DNA of 21,586 nucleotides from DASVBE01 sp036375995 (GTDB lineage: Bacteria > Actinomycetota > Actinomycetes > Streptosporangiales > Streptosporangiaceae). The DNA lies in assembly GCA_036375995.1 (NCBI GenBank), contig DASVBE010000242.1:1-21586 (forward strand). The letters run 5' to 3'. Of this stretch, positions 6,475-13,653 are shown piece by piece (position 1 is the first letter of the stretch; each line of letters starts with the position of its first letter). Position numbers and translations under genes: made by a program. The notes below the pieces were generated by a model. It was given only the letters and a program-made list of their open reading frames with translations, made no database searches and was not told the origin of the DNA.

Positions 6475-8097
6475 ATGGAGGACGGCGCTGACGTCAGCCG
6501 CAGGCAGGTACTGATCGGCGGCGGTCTCGCCGCGTCCGCGCCGCTGCTGGCCGGAGCCGCCCGCCCCGCGCCCGCCGCGGCGTCTCTGGTCCGGCGGCCA
6601 GGCAAGGCCGGCGCACCCGCCCCCGAGCAGGTCCACGTGCAGTACGGCGCGGACGCCGCCTCGCAGGCCGCGGTGTCCTGGGCCGCGGCGGCGCCCGTCT
6701 CGCGCCCGCGGCTGCGGCTCGGCCGGCCCGGGCCCGGGTTCGGCACCGAGATCCCGGCGCACGAGAAGACCTACACCGAGGCGCTGACCGGGGAGACGGT
6801 CCACACCTACCACGCCCGGCTCGACCTGCTCCCCGCGGACACCGAGTTCGTGTTCGAGGTGCTGCACGACGGCGCGGCGCCGGTGGCCGGCGGCTTCCGC
6901 ACCGGGCCGCGCGGCCGGTCCCGCGGCTTCCGCTTCACCAGCTTCGGCGACCAGTCGGTCCCCGCCCCGGTCGGCTCCGGGCTCGGCCCGAACACGCCGA
7001 ATGCGGGCTTCATCGTGGCCGCGGTCGACGCCCTCGACCCGCTGTTCCACCTGATCAACGGCGACCTGTGCTACGCCAACCTCAGCGACGCCCCGGTCGC
7101 GACCTGGACCTCGTTCTTCACCAACAACATGCGCTCGGCCCGGTTCCGGCCGTGGATGCCGTGCGCCGGCAACCACGAGAACGAGGTCGGCAACGGCCCG
7201 CAGGGCTACCTGGCCTACCAGACCCGGTTCGAGCTGCCGGACAACGGCTCGCTCCAGTTCCGCGGCAACTGGTACGCGTTCACGGTCGGGCCGATCCGGG
7301 TGATCTCGATCAACAATGACGACGTGTGCCTGCAGGACGGTGCGTTCAGTGCCTTCCGCCGGGATCACGTCCCCGGGTACGCGGCCAACGGCGACGACCC
7401 GTACATCATGGGCTACAGCCAGGGCGCGCAGCGGGCCTGGCTGGAACGCGAGCTGGCCGCCGCGCAGGGCAGTCACGAGATCGACTGGATCGTGGTCTGC
7501 ATGCACCAGGTGGCCATGTCCTCGGCCCACTTCAACGGCGCCGACCTGGGCATCCGGCAGCAGTTCCTGCCGCTGTTCGACAGCTACGGGGTGGACCTGG
7601 TGGTCGCCGGGCACGAGCACCACTTCGAGCGGACGTTCCCGGTCCGCGGCGTGCTGCCCGGCTCGTCCGTGCTCACGCCGGCGCCGCAGGCCAGCGATCC
7701 GGCCGAGATCGACACCGCCGCGGGCACCGTCCACGTGATCATCGGCGGTGGCGGGCACTCCGCGCCGACCCCGGCCGGCAGTTTCGATGTGCCGCCCGAC
7801 GGGGTGCTGATCACCAGCGTGGGCCCGGGGAACCCGCAGGCCCAGCACCCCAGCATCACGGTCACCGAGCCCGCGCCCTGGTCGGCCTACCGGGACCTGC
7901 AGACCCCGTACGGCTTCGCGTCGTTCGATTTCGTGCCGGCCGAGCACGGCGGCACCACGTCGATCACCGTGACCCACTACGGCGCGGCCGCGGGGTCGGC
8001 GGCCTACTCAGCGCTGGACAAGTTCGTCCTGCGCAAGCCGCTCAAGCGCGGCCCCGGCCACCCGCACGAGGCGTCCCGCGCGACCGCGCCCGCCTAG
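6475..8097 (+). CDS. Tat-exported purple acid phosphatase-like metallophosphoesterase
   Basis: This 540-residue protein has a twin-arginine signal (VSRRQVLIGGG, residues 7-17), an Ala-rich core and a likely cut near PAPAAA (about 36). Residues about 50-145 form the N-terminal fibronectin-like domain of bacterial purple acid phosphatases. The metallophosphoesterase core carries all metal motifs: GDQ (D159), GDLCY (D197), GNHE (N233, H234), CMHQ (H344) and GHEHHFER (H380, H382). The first motif reads GDQS rather than the usual GD-x-G, a small deviation. The enzyme probably binds an Fe-containing dinuclear centre, is exported folded, and releases phosphate from esters outside the cell (family knowledge). 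AGGAG lies about 10 nt before ATG 6475. No Pho-box was identified, so control by phosphate starvation cannot be claimed. Confidence 0.93.
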   Translation: MEDGADVSRRQVLIGGGLAASAPLLAGAARPAPAAASLVRRPGKAGAPAPEQVHVQYGADAASQAAVSWAAAAPVSRPRLRLGRPGPGFGTEIPAHEKTYTEALTGETVHTYHARLDLLPADTEFVFEVLHDGAAPVAGGFRTGPRGRSRGFRFTSFGDQSVPAPVGSGLGPNTPNAGFIVAAVDALDPLFHLINGDLCYANLSDAPVATWTSFFTNNMRSARFRPWMPCAGNHENEVGNGPQGYLAYQTRFELPDNGSLQFRGNWYAFTVGPIRVISINNDDVCLQDGAFSAFRRDHVPGYAANGDDPYIMGYSQGAQRAWLERELAAAQGSHEIDWIVVCMHQVAMSSAHFNGADLGIRQQFLPLFDSYGVDLVVAGHEHHFERTFPVRGVLPGSSVLTPAPQASDPAEIDTAAGTVHVIIGGGGHSAPTPAGSFDVPPDGVLITSVGPGNPQAQHPSITVTEPAPWSAYRDLQTPYGFASFDFVPAEHGGTTSITVTHYGAAAGSAAYSALDKFVLRKPLKRGPGHPHEASRATAPA

Positions 8098-8130
8098 CCG
8101 GCCCCGCCCTAGCCGGCACGCCTAGCCGGC
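8093..8130 (+). repeat. Triple CCTAGCCGGC repeat containing the phosphatase stop codon
   Basis: Three exact copies of CCTAGCCGGC begin at 8093, 8108 and 8121. The TAG in the first copy is the stop codon of the phosphatase gene. The second TAG is 15 nt later and in frame; the third is 28 nt later and out of frame. It looks like a slipped duplication of the gene's 3' end. Confidence 0.75.
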
Positions 8131-8139
8131 CCCGCGGAG

Positions 8140-8168
8140 TTGACCTGACGCGCGCGGGCGCGATCATT
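8140..8168 (+). promoter_or_regulatory. Candidate sigma-70-type promoter for the permease operon
   Basis: TTGACC (8140-8145) is separated by exactly 17 nt from ATCATT (8163-8168), about 90 nt upstream of the permease start. The -35 fits the vegetative consensus well; the -10 is poor. It would drive the four-gene operon 8259-12403. A downstream interrupted inverted repeat (GGGAA ... TTCCC, about 8176-8209) might be a regulator site or leader structure, but no regulator gene is adjacent. Confidence 0.35.
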
Positions 8169-8258
8169 TGCGGTAGGGAAGCACCGGCGGCACAGCCGTG
8201 TTGATTCCCGGCAGCGCGGGCGTGCGCGCCGCCAGGACCAGCAGTGCGGAGGCCAGTC

Positions 8259-9752
8259 ATGGTCGGAAGTAGCGAAGCAGCTCAGGCCACAGCGGAGAGC
8301 CGGCCGCTCCAGATCGAGGCCAACGGCATCAACGTCATCACCGACGAGCAGCGCAAGGGCCATCCGCGGGACCTGTTCTGGCCCTGGTTCGCGGCCAACG
8401 TTTCGGTGCTCGGCCTGTCCTACGGCGCGTTCGTGCTGGGCTTCGGCGTGTCCTTCTGGCAGGCGGTGATCGCCGGCCTGGCCGGGATCATCATCTCGTT
8501 CCTGCTCTGCGGGTTCATCGCGGTGGCGGGCAAGCGCGGGTCGGTGCCCACCATGATCCTCGGCCGGGCCGCCTTCGGCATCCGCGGCAACAAGCTCCCC
8601 TCGGCGATCTCCTGGGTGCTCACCGTCGGCTGGGAGACGGTGCTGATGATCCTGGCCACGCTGGCCACCGCGACGGTGTTCGAGCGGCTCGGCTGGGGCG
8701 GCGGCACAGCCACGAAGATCATCGCGCTGATCGTGGTCACCGGGCTGACGATCGCCGGCGGGGTGATCGGGTTCGACCTGATCATGCGGATGCAGACGGT
8801 GATCACCATCGTCACCGCGGTGCTCACGGTCGGCTTCATCATCCTGTCCGCGAACAAGATCCACTGGTCGGCGGTGTCGGCCATCAAGGCGGGCTCGGCG
8901 GAGCAGTTCACCGGCGCGCTGGTGTTCGTGATGACCGGGTTCGGCCTGGGCTGGGTGAACGCCGCCGCGGACTATTCGCGCTACCTGCCGCGCCGGTCCT
9001 CGAGCCGCGGCGTTATCGGCTGGACCACGTTCGGCTCCTCGCTGGCCCCGGTCATCCTGCTGCTGTTCGGGCTGCTGCTGGCCGGCTCGTCGGCCAAGCT
9101 GAGCGTCGCGATCGGCGCCGACCCGGTCGGCGCGCTGGCCGCCCTGCTGCCCACCTGGTATCTGGTCCCGTTCGTCATCGTCGCGGTGCTCGGCCTGATC
9201 GGCGGCGCGGTGCTGGACATCTACTCCTCCGGGCTGTCCATGCTCAGCGTCGGCGTGCCGGTGCCGCGGTACGTCGCGGCGCTGATCGACGGCACCGTGA
9301 TGACCATCGGCACGATCTACGTGGTGTTCTCCGGCAACTTCCTGGTCGAGTTCCAGGGCTTCCTGATCACGCTGGGCGTGCCGATCGCGGCCTGGTGCGG
9401 CATCATGCTGGCCGACATCCTGCTGCGCCACCGCGACTACGCCGAGGCCGAGCTGTACGACCGGACCGGCCGGTACGGCGACGTCCGCTGGCTGTCGGTC
9501 GGCCTGGTCGTGATCGGCTCGGTCATCGGCTGGGGCCTGGTCACCAACGGCTTTGCCAGCTGGCTGACCTGGCAGGGCTACCTGCTCGGCCCGTTCGGCC
9601 TGGGCGGCAAGACCGGCCCCTGGGCGTTCGCCAACGTGGGCGTGCTGGTCGCGCTGGTCCTCGGCTTCGTCGGCACGCTGGCCCTCGGCCGGCCGGCCAT
9701 CCGGGCCCAGGAGGCCGCGGGCGCGTCGGCCCCGGCGCAGGCCCGGGCGTGA
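8259..9752 (+). CDS. NCS1 family purine/cytosine-type permease
   Basis: I chose ATG 8259 (497 residues) because GCGGAGG (8246-8252) sits about six nt before it; an in-frame GTG at 8244 would place the ribosome site inside the gene. The protein is a polytopic membrane protein with about 12 hydrophobic segments. The N-terminus IEANGINVITDEQRKGHPRDLFWPW is typical of the cytosine/purine/allantoin branch of the NCS1 (nucleobase-cation symporter 1) family. The next segments (ANVSVLGLSYGAFVLGFG and RAAFGIRGNKLP) also fit. Known members import cytosine, purines, hydantoins, allantoin, thiamine or related compounds by Na+ or H+ symport. The substrate cannot be read from the sequence. It heads a four-gene operon; the next gene starts 7 nt after its stop, which suggests it imports the compound those enzymes process. 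Confidence 0.93.
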   Translation: MVGSSEAAQATAESRPLQIEANGINVITDEQRKGHPRDLFWPWFAANVSVLGLSYGAFVLGFGVSFWQAVIAGLAGIIISFLLCGFIAVAGKRGSVPTMILGRAAFGIRGNKLPSAISWVLTVGWETVLMILATLATATVFERLGWGGGTATKIIALIVVTGLTIAGGVIGFDLIMRMQTVITIVTAVLTVGFIILSANKIHWSAVSAIKAGSAEQFTGALVFVMTGFGLGWVNAAADYSRYLPRRSSSRGVIGWTTFGSSLAPVILLLFGLLLAGSSAKLSVAIGADPVGALAALLPTWYLVPFVIVAVLGLIGGAVLDIYSSGLSMLSVGVPVPRYVAALIDGTVMTIGTIYVVFSGNFLVEFQGFLITLGVPIAAWCGIMLADILLRHRDYAEAELYDRTGRYGDVRWLSVGLVVIGSVIGWGLVTNGFASWLTWQGYLLGPFGLGGKTGPWAFANVGVLVALVLGFVGTLALGRPAIRAQEAAGASAPAQARA

Positions 9753-9759
9753 CGGCCGG

Positions 9760-10380
9760 GTGACCATCCCGCCCGGCACGGGCCCATCAAGCACGGGCGC
9801 ACCCACCACGGGCGCGCCCTGGCTGGCGGTCATCGACATGCAGCGGGTCTTCGGCGACCCGGGCAGCCCGTGGGCCGCCCCGCGGTTCGGCGAGATCACC
9901 GGGCCCGTCCGGGAGCTGGCCGGGGCGTTCGCGCCGCGGGTCAGCTTCACCCGGTTCATCGCGCCCGCCCGGCCGCAGGGTGCCTGGCAGGAGTACTACC
10001 GGCAGTGGCCGTTCGCCCTCCAGCCGCCGGACGCGGAGCTCTGGCAGCTGGCCGGGGGCCTGGCCGACGGGCTGCCGGGCGACCCGGCCGGGTCCACCGT
10101 GGACGCCCCGGCGTTCAGCAAGTGGGGAGACGAGCTGGCTGGCCGCACCGGCCCGGGCGGTCACCTGGTGCTGTGCGGGGTGTCCACCGACTGCTGCGTG
10201 CTGTCCACCGCGCTGGCCGCGGCCGACGCTGGGGTCACGGTGACCGTGGTGGCCGACGCCTGCGCCGGGGTGGACGACACCAGCCACGCCCAGGCGCTGG
10301 CCATCATGGCCCTGTACGGGCCGCTGGTGCGGGTGGCCAGCCTGGCCGACGGCCTGGCCCTGGCGGCCGGCCCGCGGTGA
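9760..10380 (+). CDS. Isochorismatase-family cysteine hydrolase (nicotinamidase-like fold)
   Basis: This 206-residue enzyme starts at GTG 9760. The complete catalytic triad of the family is present: Asp26 in AVIDMQRVFG, Lys121 in FSKWGDE, and Cys146 in LCGVSTDCCVLSTALAA, preceded by the usual cis-peptide region. Relatives include nicotinamidase, N-carbamoylsarcosine amidase, biuret and ureidoacrylate amidohydrolases and true isochorismatases. The sequence lacks features I could use to choose among them, though a hydrolysable amide is the commonest substrate. The gene lies 7 nt after the permease gene, and its last 4 nt (GTGA) overlap the start of the ADP-ribosylglycohydrolase gene, implying coupled translation. 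Cytoplasmic. The first 18 residues are a low-complexity Pro/Thr/Gly tail. Confidence 0.9.
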   Translation: MTIPPGTGPSSTGAPTTGAPWLAVIDMQRVFGDPGSPWAAPRFGEITGPVRELAGAFAPRVSFTRFIAPARPQGAWQEYYRQWPFALQPPDAELWQLAGGLADGLPGDPAGSTVDAPAFSKWGDELAGRTGPGGHLVLCGVSTDCCVLSTALAAADAGVTVTVVADACAGVDDTSHAQALAIMALYGPLVRVASLADGLALAAGPR

Positions 10381-11387
10381 CCGGCGGCGGGCCGCAGGAC
10401 CGGGCCGCCGGGGCACTGTACGGCCTGGCTATCGGTGACGCGCTCGGCATGCCGACCGAATCGCTGCCGCGCAGCCAGATCGCGGCCCGGTACGGCCCGC
10501 TGGTGGACGGGTTCCGGGCCGCGCCGGCGGGCCACCCGCTGGCTGCCGGGCTGCCCGCGGGCACGGTCACCGACGACACCGAGCAGGCCGTGCTGCTGGC
10601 CGGGCTGATCATCGCCGGGCGCGGCCGGGTGGACGGCACCGCGCTGGCCCGCGAGCTGCTGGCCTGGGAAGAGAGCATGCGGGCCCGCGGCTCGGCCAGC
10701 CTGCTCGGCCCGTCCACCCGCCGGGCGCTGGCCGCGCTGCAGGCCGGGGCCAGCCCGGAGGAAGCGGGCCGGCACGGCACCACCAACGGGGCGGCGATGC
10801 GGATCGCCCCGGCCGGCCTGGCCGTGCCGCCGGAGCGCCTGGACCGCCTGGTCGGCCTGGTCACCGAGGCCAGCCGGGTGACCCACAACACCTCGGTGGC
10901 GCTGGCCGGGGCGGCCGCGGTGGCGGCCGCGGTGAGCGCCGGGGTGGGCGGCGCCGGGATCGCGGCGGCGACCCGGGCCGCGGTGGCCGCGGCCCAGGTG
11001 GCCGTCCGGCGCGGGTACTGGGTGGCCGCCGCGGACGTGGCGGCCCGGATCACCTGGGCGGCCGGCCTGGTGGCCGGCCAGCCGGCCGGCCGCGCCCTCA
11101 CCCTGATCTACGAGCTGGTCGGCACCAGCCTGGCCACCCAGGAATCGGTGCCCGCGGCGTTCGCGGTGCTCGCGGCCTGCCCGGACGACCCGTGGCGGGC
11201 CTGCTGCCTGGCCGCGTCACTGGGCGGTGACACCGACACGATCGCCGCCATGGCCGGCGCGATCGCCGGGGCCTGCCACGGGGCGGAGGCGTTCCCCGCC
11301 GCGGCCCGGCAGACCGTGACCGAGGTCAACGGCCTGGCGCTGGAGCCCCTGGCGGCCGGACTGCTCGAGCTGCGGGCCGCCGCGTGA
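10377..11387 (+). CDS. ADP-ribosylglycohydrolase family protein (DraG/ARH3-type)
   Basis: I set the start at GTG 10377, inside a GTGA overlap with the preceding stop; this gives 336 residues beginning just before the conserved GALYGLAIGDALGMPTE (12-28). All dinuclear metal motifs are present: TDDT (65-68), TNGAAMRIAP (136-145), VTHNT (168-172) and GGDTDTIAAMAGAIAGA (283-299). The intact set predicts an active Mg2+-dependent hydrolase of ADP-ribose or other N/O-ribosyl bonds. Family members reverse protein ADP-ribosylation (DraG on nitrogenase reductase, ARH3) or act on small molecules. No nitrogenase or ADP-ribosyltransferase gene is nearby. The operon partners (permease, cysteine hydrolase, sugar kinase) fit small-molecule metabolism better than protein modification (inference). 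Confidence 0.92.
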   Translation: MTGGGPQDRAAGALYGLAIGDALGMPTESLPRSQIAARYGPLVDGFRAAPAGHPLAAGLPAGTVTDDTEQAVLLAGLIIAGRGRVDGTALARELLAWEESMRARGSASLLGPSTRRALAALQAGASPEEAGRHGTTNGAAMRIAPAGLAVPPERLDRLVGLVTEASRVTHNTSVALAGAAAVAAAVSAGVGGAGIAAATRAAVAAAQVAVRRGYWVAAADVAARITWAAGLVAGQPAGRALTLIYELVGTSLATQESVPAAFAVLAACPDDPWRACCLAASLGGDTDTIAAMAGAIAGACHGAEAFPAAARQTVTEVNGLALEPLAAGLLELRAAA

Positions 11388-12403
11388 CGAGCACCGGGGC
11401 CCGGCTGCTGCACCTGGGCACGGTCGTGGCCGACGTGGTGCTCGGCGTGCCCGCGCTGCCGCCGCGCGGCGGCGACGTGCTGGCCAGCGCAGCCACGGTC
11501 ACCGCGGGCGGGGGCTTCAACGTGCTGGCCGCCGCGGCCCGCCAGGGCATGCCCGCCGCGTACGGCGGCGCGCACGGCACCGGGCCGCTGGCCGACCTGA
11601 CCCGGGCCGCCCTGGCCGCCGAGGGCATCGCGGTACTGCTGCCGCCTGTGCCGGGGCGGGACACCGGGTTCGTGATCACCCTGGTCGAGCCCGGCGGCGA
11701 GCGGACGTTCGTGACCAGCCCGGGAGCGGAAGCGCGGCTGACGGCGGAGGCGCTGGCCGCGGTCACCGCCCGCCCGCAGGACACCGTGTACCTGTCCGGG
11801 TACGCGCTGGCGCACGAGGCCAGCCGGGCCGCACTGCTCGGCTGGCTGCCCGGCCTGCCCGCGGCGGCCCGTCTGGTCTTCGACCCGGGCCCGCTCGGCG
11901 CGCAGGTCCCGGCCGCGGCGCTGGGCCAGGTGGAGAGCCGGGCCGACTGGTGGGCCGGCAACGCGGCCGAGGCCGCCGCGCGGACCGGCGAGACCACGCC
12001 GGAAGCCGCCGTCCTCGCGCTCGCGCGGCGTACCGGGCGGGCTGGTGTGCTGGTCCGTACCGGCCCGGACGGCTGCCTGCTGGCCGGCCCGGCGGCCGGC
12101 CCGGGTGCGGGCGCCGACGGCGTGGTCCGCGTGCCGGGGTTCCCGGCCGCCGTGGTGGACACCACCGGCGCGGGCGACACCCACACCGGCGTGTTCCTCG
12201 CCGCGCTGGCGGCCGGCGCGGGCCCGGCCGCCGCGGCCCGGCGGGCCAACGCGGCCGCGGCGATCTCGGTGACCAGGCCGGGGCCGGCGACCGCGCCCAC
12301 CGCGGCAGAGCTGGACCGGTTCCTGGCCCAGGACCGGGCTCAGTCCCCGGGGGCCCAGTGGCGCTTCTGCGGCGGCCGCCCCGGCGCCGGGCGCAGCGGG
12401 TAG
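11384..12403 (+). CDS. PfkB family carbohydrate kinase (ribokinase-like)
   Basis: This 339-residue protein starts at GTG 11384, overlapping the previous stop by 4 nt (GTGA). It opens with a ribokinase-type strand (LLHLGTVVADVV) and has the substrate-site motif GGGFNVLAAAARQG (42-55). The ATP/anion-hole signature VVDTTGAGDTHTGVFLAAL (257-275) has Asp265 as catalytic base. PfkB kinases phosphorylate ribose, adenosine, fructose-1-P, pseudouridine and other sugars or nucleosides; the sequence does not fix the substrate. As the last gene of the operon it could phosphorylate the ribose or ribosyl product released by the preceding glycohydrolase. Its final 21 residues lie opposite the end of the convergent membrane-protein gene (overlap 12340-12403), and no clear terminator separates them. 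Confidence 0.92.
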   Translation: MTSTGARLLHLGTVVADVVLGVPALPPRGGDVLASAATVTAGGGFNVLAAAARQGMPAAYGGAHGTGPLADLTRAALAAEGIAVLLPPVPGRDTGFVITLVEPGGERTFVTSPGAEARLTAEALAAVTARPQDTVYLSGYALAHEASRAALLGWLPGLPAAARLVFDPGPLGAQVPAAALGQVESRADWWAGNAAEAAARTGETTPEAAVLALARRTGRAGVLVRTGPDGCLLAGPAAGPGAGADGVVRVPGFPAAVVDTTGAGDTHTGVFLAALAAGAGPAAAARRANAAAAISVTRPGPATAPTAAELDRFLAQDRAQSPGAQWRFCGGRPGAGRSG

Positions 12404-13497
12404 ATCACCGGATCGGGGTGCCGCCGGGGACCGGACCACGGTGCCCGCACGGCGTGCACCGCGAAGGCGATCGCGTAGGCGGCCTTCTCGTAGTTGACCC
12501 GCCAGCCGGTGAACTCCGTCCAGGCCTCCCGCGGGTCGCGCTCGATCGGGAAGTCCACCTCCTTCAGCCGCTCCACCGCCTCCAGGAACTCCTCGTAGGT
12601 CAGCTCGAGCCCGGCGGTCATGTCCGGGGCGTCGGCGGGCGGCACGTCCAGGCCCATCGCCCGGCCCACCTCACCCAGGCAGATCAGCCCGCTGCGCAGG
12701 CACAGCCGGGCCTGCACCTCGGGCACCGACCCGGGAGCCAGGGCCAGGTACAGCGCCGCCGAGTCGAGCACCGCCAGCAGCGACACCACCCAGGAGTTCC
12801 GCGCCTTGGGTGAGCGGAACCGCACCAGCGGCAGGTACGTGGTGTGGCTCTCGGCCACGTCCGCCGCCCAGGCCTCCCACCGCTCGTACAGGGCGGGCAG
12901 CGTGTCGATGGTCGACAGGCCAGAACCGAGCGCGTAGCGCGTCCGGGCCAGCAGCTCGGGGCCCCAGGAGGGAACCCCGGCCCGGGCGGTCAGCAGCGCG
13001 ATCTCGTTCTCCCGCCGGCTGAACGAGCCGTACAGCGTAGGCAGGTAGGAGATCTGCAGGGTGATCGTGATGATCCCGCTGAGCGCGGACAGGTCCTGGA
13101 TGATCCGCGGCCCGGCGCCGGCCACCTCCGCCGAGCCGATCCCCCCGATGCCCCACAGCCCGGGGCCCGCGGTTATCAGCGCGTCGGTGATGTCCGCCAC
13201 GAACGGCCAGAACAGCAGCGCGTAGCCCAGGTAGAAGACGAGCAGCCAGGCGGCCAGCTGGGCCAGCAGCAGCACCGCGGCTTCCGCGGCGAAGATCTTG
13301 TCCCGCCGCCGGTAGGACTTCACCGGCGCGGCCGCCATCCGGAACGTGCCGTTGACGGCCTTGTCCACCAGGCGGGTCAGCCAGCTGCCCACCGGCCGGG
13401 GCACGATCAGCGTGCCCACCACCGAGATCGCTGCGGCGAGGACGAGCAGCCCGCCCACCACCGCAGCCATGTCACGGGCGATACCGGGTACGGCCAA
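12340..13497 (-). CDS. Membrane protein resembling a two-helix ion channel with a degenerate pore
   Basis: I chose TTG 13497 (385 residues) because AAGGAGGG (13501-13508) lies four nt before it; the next in-frame ATG (13470) has no ribosome site. Hydrophobic segments occur at about 11-33, 72-98, 103-120 and 135-157. The arrangement helix, short Gly-rich re-entrant stretch (ALITAGPGLWGIGGIG, 106-121), helix ending ISYLPTLYGSFSRRENEI (149-166) resembles the pore module of two-helix potassium-channel-like proteins. The filter signature (T-x-G-[YF]-G) is absent. The rest (about 170-385) is a soluble domain with conserved-looking Trp and charged residues that I do not recognise. Ion conduction is therefore unproven; it could be a channel-derived sensor. 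Its 3' end overlaps the PfkB gene by 64 nt on the opposite strand. Confidence 0.8.
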   Translation of the reverse strand: MAVPGIARDMAAVVGGLLVLAAAISVVGTLIVPRPVGSWLTRLVDKAVNGTFRMAAAPVKSYRRRDKIFAAEAAVLLLAQLAAWLLVFYLGYALLFWPFVADITDALITAGPGLWGIGGIGSAEVAGAGPRIIQDLSALSGIITITLQISYLPTLYGSFSRRENEIALLTARAGVPSWGPELLARTRYALGSGLSTIDTLPALYERWEAWAADVAESHTTYLPLVRFRSPKARNSWVVSLLAVLDSAALYLALAPGSVPEVQARLCLRSGLICLGEVGRAMGLDVPPADAPDMTAGLELTYEEFLEAVERLKEVDFPIERDPREAWTEFTGWRVNYEKAAYAIAFAVHAVRAPWSGPRRHPDPVIYPLRPAPGRPPQKRHWAPGD

Positions 13498-13500
13498 CTG

Positions 13501-13508
13501 CCCTCCTT
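13501..13508 (-). promoter_or_regulatory. Strong ribosome binding site that decides a TTG start
   Basis: Read on the minus strand this is AAGGAGGG, followed by CAG and then TTG (13497-13495). A near-perfect Shine-Dalgarno at this distance supports the rare TTG initiation codon of the channel-like gene over the ATG nine codons further in. The rest of the divergent region up to 13653 contains short palindromes (CTTACTAAG, CCTTAGG) and must hold promoters for both genes, but none could be assigned. Confidence 0.6.
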
Positions 13509-13653
13509 GCCCTCAGGATCATGAACTTACTAAGCCAGCCCGTGGGATGTCCTTAGGGTCGGTCGTGCGTTCCGGCCCTTCCGGCGGGCCTCCGGCCGCG
13601 GCGGCGCAACGCCCCGGCCGGTCACGGGGACGCTCAGACAGGTGGTATCTCCC

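Noticed and set aside
8109..9959. 616-codon minus-strand frame opposite the NCS1 permease gene
   Set aside because: The product is a run of Asp, His, Gln, Arg and Gly with no domain, while the plus strand has clear permease helices and codon bias. It also crosses two real genes.
10377..11387. Nitrogenase-regulating DraG
   Set aside because: No nif or draT genes are present, and the operon context is transport and sugar kinase. The family name alone does not support this role.
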